Shown here piece by piece: positions 63,026-64,000 of a DNA stretch of 64,000 nucleotides. The translations under genes were made by a program, and so were the position numbers. This stretch comes from Pelobates cultripes (lineage: Eukaryota > Chordata > Amphibia > Anura > Pelobatidae): assembly GCA_933207985.1 (NCBI GenBank), contig OW240912.1:361400406-361464405 (forward strand). The letters run 5' to 3'. Under the pieces are notes generated by a model. The model ran no database searches, was not told the origin of the DNA, and saw only the letters and a list, made by a program, of their open reading frames with translations. Position 1 is the stretch's first letter. Each line of letters starts with the position of its first letter.

Positions 63026-63660
63026 AATAGGGGGCGGACCGAACATTGCATATGTTCGCCCGCCGTGGCGAACGCGAACAAGCGATGTTCGCCAGGAACT
63101 ATTCACCGGCGAACTGTTCGGGACATCTCTAGTTGGAACAGGGTGGCAGTCCACCAACCATCCACTACTCCATCCATCTGGACCATCCAGGGTTGCACGG
63201 CACTTATCAGTGAACAGGACTGTTTGAAAATTAGTCTTCATGTACTTTTTCTGCCCAATGCAGCCGTTTCTGCTTGTGAGCATTGGTTAGTGGTGGCCGA
63301 ACAGAAGGTTTATGCACAGTTGCAAGACTCTGGATGTCTCTACACCTTGATGTCCATGGGACTCCAGAGGCACCAGCAGCTTCAAATATCTGTTTGCTGC
63401 TATGTAATGGTATTTTAGCAGCAGCTCTCTTGATCCGATGCATGGATCTGGCAGAAATCTTCCTCAATGTGCCTTTACCTGCACGAACCCGTCTGTGCTC
63501 TGAATCAGCCACAAATCTCTTAATAGTGCGATGATGACGCTTACGTTTTCGTGAAATACCTAATGTTTTCATACCTCGTCCAAGGCATTGAACTATTTCA
63601 CTAGTTTCGGCAGCAGAGAGATCCTTTTTCTTCCCCATATTGCATGAAATTGGTGCTCTG

Positions 63661-64000
63661 CTTAATAATGTGGAACACCCTTCTTTAGTAGTTTTTCCTT
63701 AAATTGGGCTCACCTGGCAATCTAATTATCACAGGTGTCTGAGATTGTTTTCAGTGATCAAAAGAGCCCTGAGACACAATGCCATCCATGAGTTAAACTG
63801 AAAAACAAAATAATGAATCTCTGGGATCGCCAGCTCTTAATTCTGGTTGTGTAATTTATTTATTTTTTTTAACGCAAACACTATGACGCAAGACTTTTGA
63901 AATTAGGGGGTATACTACCAAAGCATTGTGCTTATTGGTTACCACACCACTTGTTGTTTTTTGGTGCTATTTTTTTTTAAAATCAGATACTGAACTGTTT
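63661..64000. other. Window end, no gene
   Basis: The 5' flank of the Tc1 transposase, AT-rich, with tgtgtaatttatttattttt followed by aacgcaaacactatgacgcaag. It may include the Tc1 5' region, but the terminus is not visible. Confidence 0.4.

Larger units (their letters stand above)
61323..63131. mobile_element. hAT element, 1809 bp, non-autonomous, inside the Tc1 transposase
   Basis: Ends TAGTGATGTCGCGAAC and TAGAGATGTCCCGAAC (inward), with target duplications gttggaac at 61315-61322 and 63132-63139. No transposase frame is present. It contains many TTCGC words near both ends, repeated gccaatcagagtgct-type words (62105-62150), a 71-bp tandem array and a hairpin near the right end. Confidence 0.9.
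60815..63638 (-). pseudogene. Tc1/mariner transposase, frameshifted and interrupted
   Basis: Starts MGKKKDLSAAE at 63638 with the HTH/paired-like domain (SRKRKRHHRTIKRFV...). A frameshift near 63235 leads to VLFTDKCRATLDGPDG (first Asp). After VDCHPVPT the reading is broken by 61323-63131 and resumes with RLRRQQGGGGVMFWAG, then IIFMHDNEPSHAAK (second Asp) and PDLNPIENLW (Glu). A further frame carries the end, SSIDARLVKLLSSNGYYVKM. Counted through the shifted segment, 37 residues separate the second Asp from the Glu. The enzyme cuts and pastes DNA; this copy is dead. Confidence 0.85.
60650..63660 (-). mobile_element. Tc1/mariner (DD37E-type spacing) element, split by a hAT insertion
   Basis: The left terminus has CACTGTTCCAAATTATAACG at about 60650. 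The right terminus was not found inside the window, so it may lie beyond or be lost. The transposase region runs from 63638 to 60815 on the minus strand. Confidence 0.65.

Noticed and set aside
1..64000. Prokaryotic-type features (operons, ribosome binding sites, CRISPR arrays, IS elements)
   Set aside because: The spliced genes, repeat families and base composition show an animal nuclear genome. The regular repeats present are microsatellites, minisatellites or transposon-internal arrays without spacer structure.

Overview
The window is vertebrate nuclear DNA, almost certainly from a frog or toad. It holds two protein-coding genes, both on the minus strand, and every other recognisable coding stretch belongs to a transposable element. 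The evidence for an animal genome is GT-AG introns, exons that match a conserved vertebrate gene pair, and a dense mixture of L1, CR1-like, DIRS/Ngaro, Tc1/mariner, hAT and TTAA-flanked non-autonomous elements. I did not determine the species.

Gene 1 (204-8134, minus) is BCDIN3D, the S-adenosylmethionine-dependent RNA 5'-monophosphate methyltransferase. It has two coding exons and a 7.2 kb intron, and its promoter carries YY1-like and ETS-like sites. Gene 2 (22190-59024, minus) is FAIM2 (Lifeguard 2, TMBIM family), a seven-membrane-pass inhibitor of Fas-induced death. I resolved all 12 coding exons; the splice phases close exactly and give 311 residues. FAIM2 lies upstream of BCDIN3D on the same strand, as I recall from the human 12q13 region, so the gene pair is syntenic. 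The two proteins are not known to act together.

Layout. 0-8 kb: BCDIN3D, whose intron holds a hAT MITE, a tyrosine-recombinase remnant next to a split direct repeat, a 205-bp head-to-head palindrome and TTAA MITEs. 8-22 kb: intergenic DNA with a DIRS1-like RT/RNase H remnant, a decayed plus-strand L1, a younger 5'-truncated minus-strand L1 inserted into it with a 14-bp target duplication, and an LTR-like block. 22-59 kb: FAIM2. Its intron 10 carries a decayed Ngaro-type retrotransposon (gag, RT, RNase H, tyrosine recombinase, SGNH hydrolase) that is broken by an LTR-like insert, a CR1-type tail and a TTAA MITE. Introns 1, 2, 4 and 6 carry further Tc1, hAT, LINE, Penelope-like and DIRS fragments. 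A 350-bp assembly gap (N) lies in intron 2. 59-64 kb: the FAIM2 promoter, a small hAT MITE, and a Tc1/mariner transposase pseudogene with DD37E spacing that is split by a 1.8 kb hAT element with an 8-bp target duplication.

I found no tRNA, rRNA, CRISPR array or prokaryotic gene. The best leads are the Ngaro SGNH hydrolase with a recombinase-core deletion, the palindromic Penelope-like ends with hammerhead-like boxes, the DD37E element with its nested hAT, and two hAT families that share an internal hairpin module.
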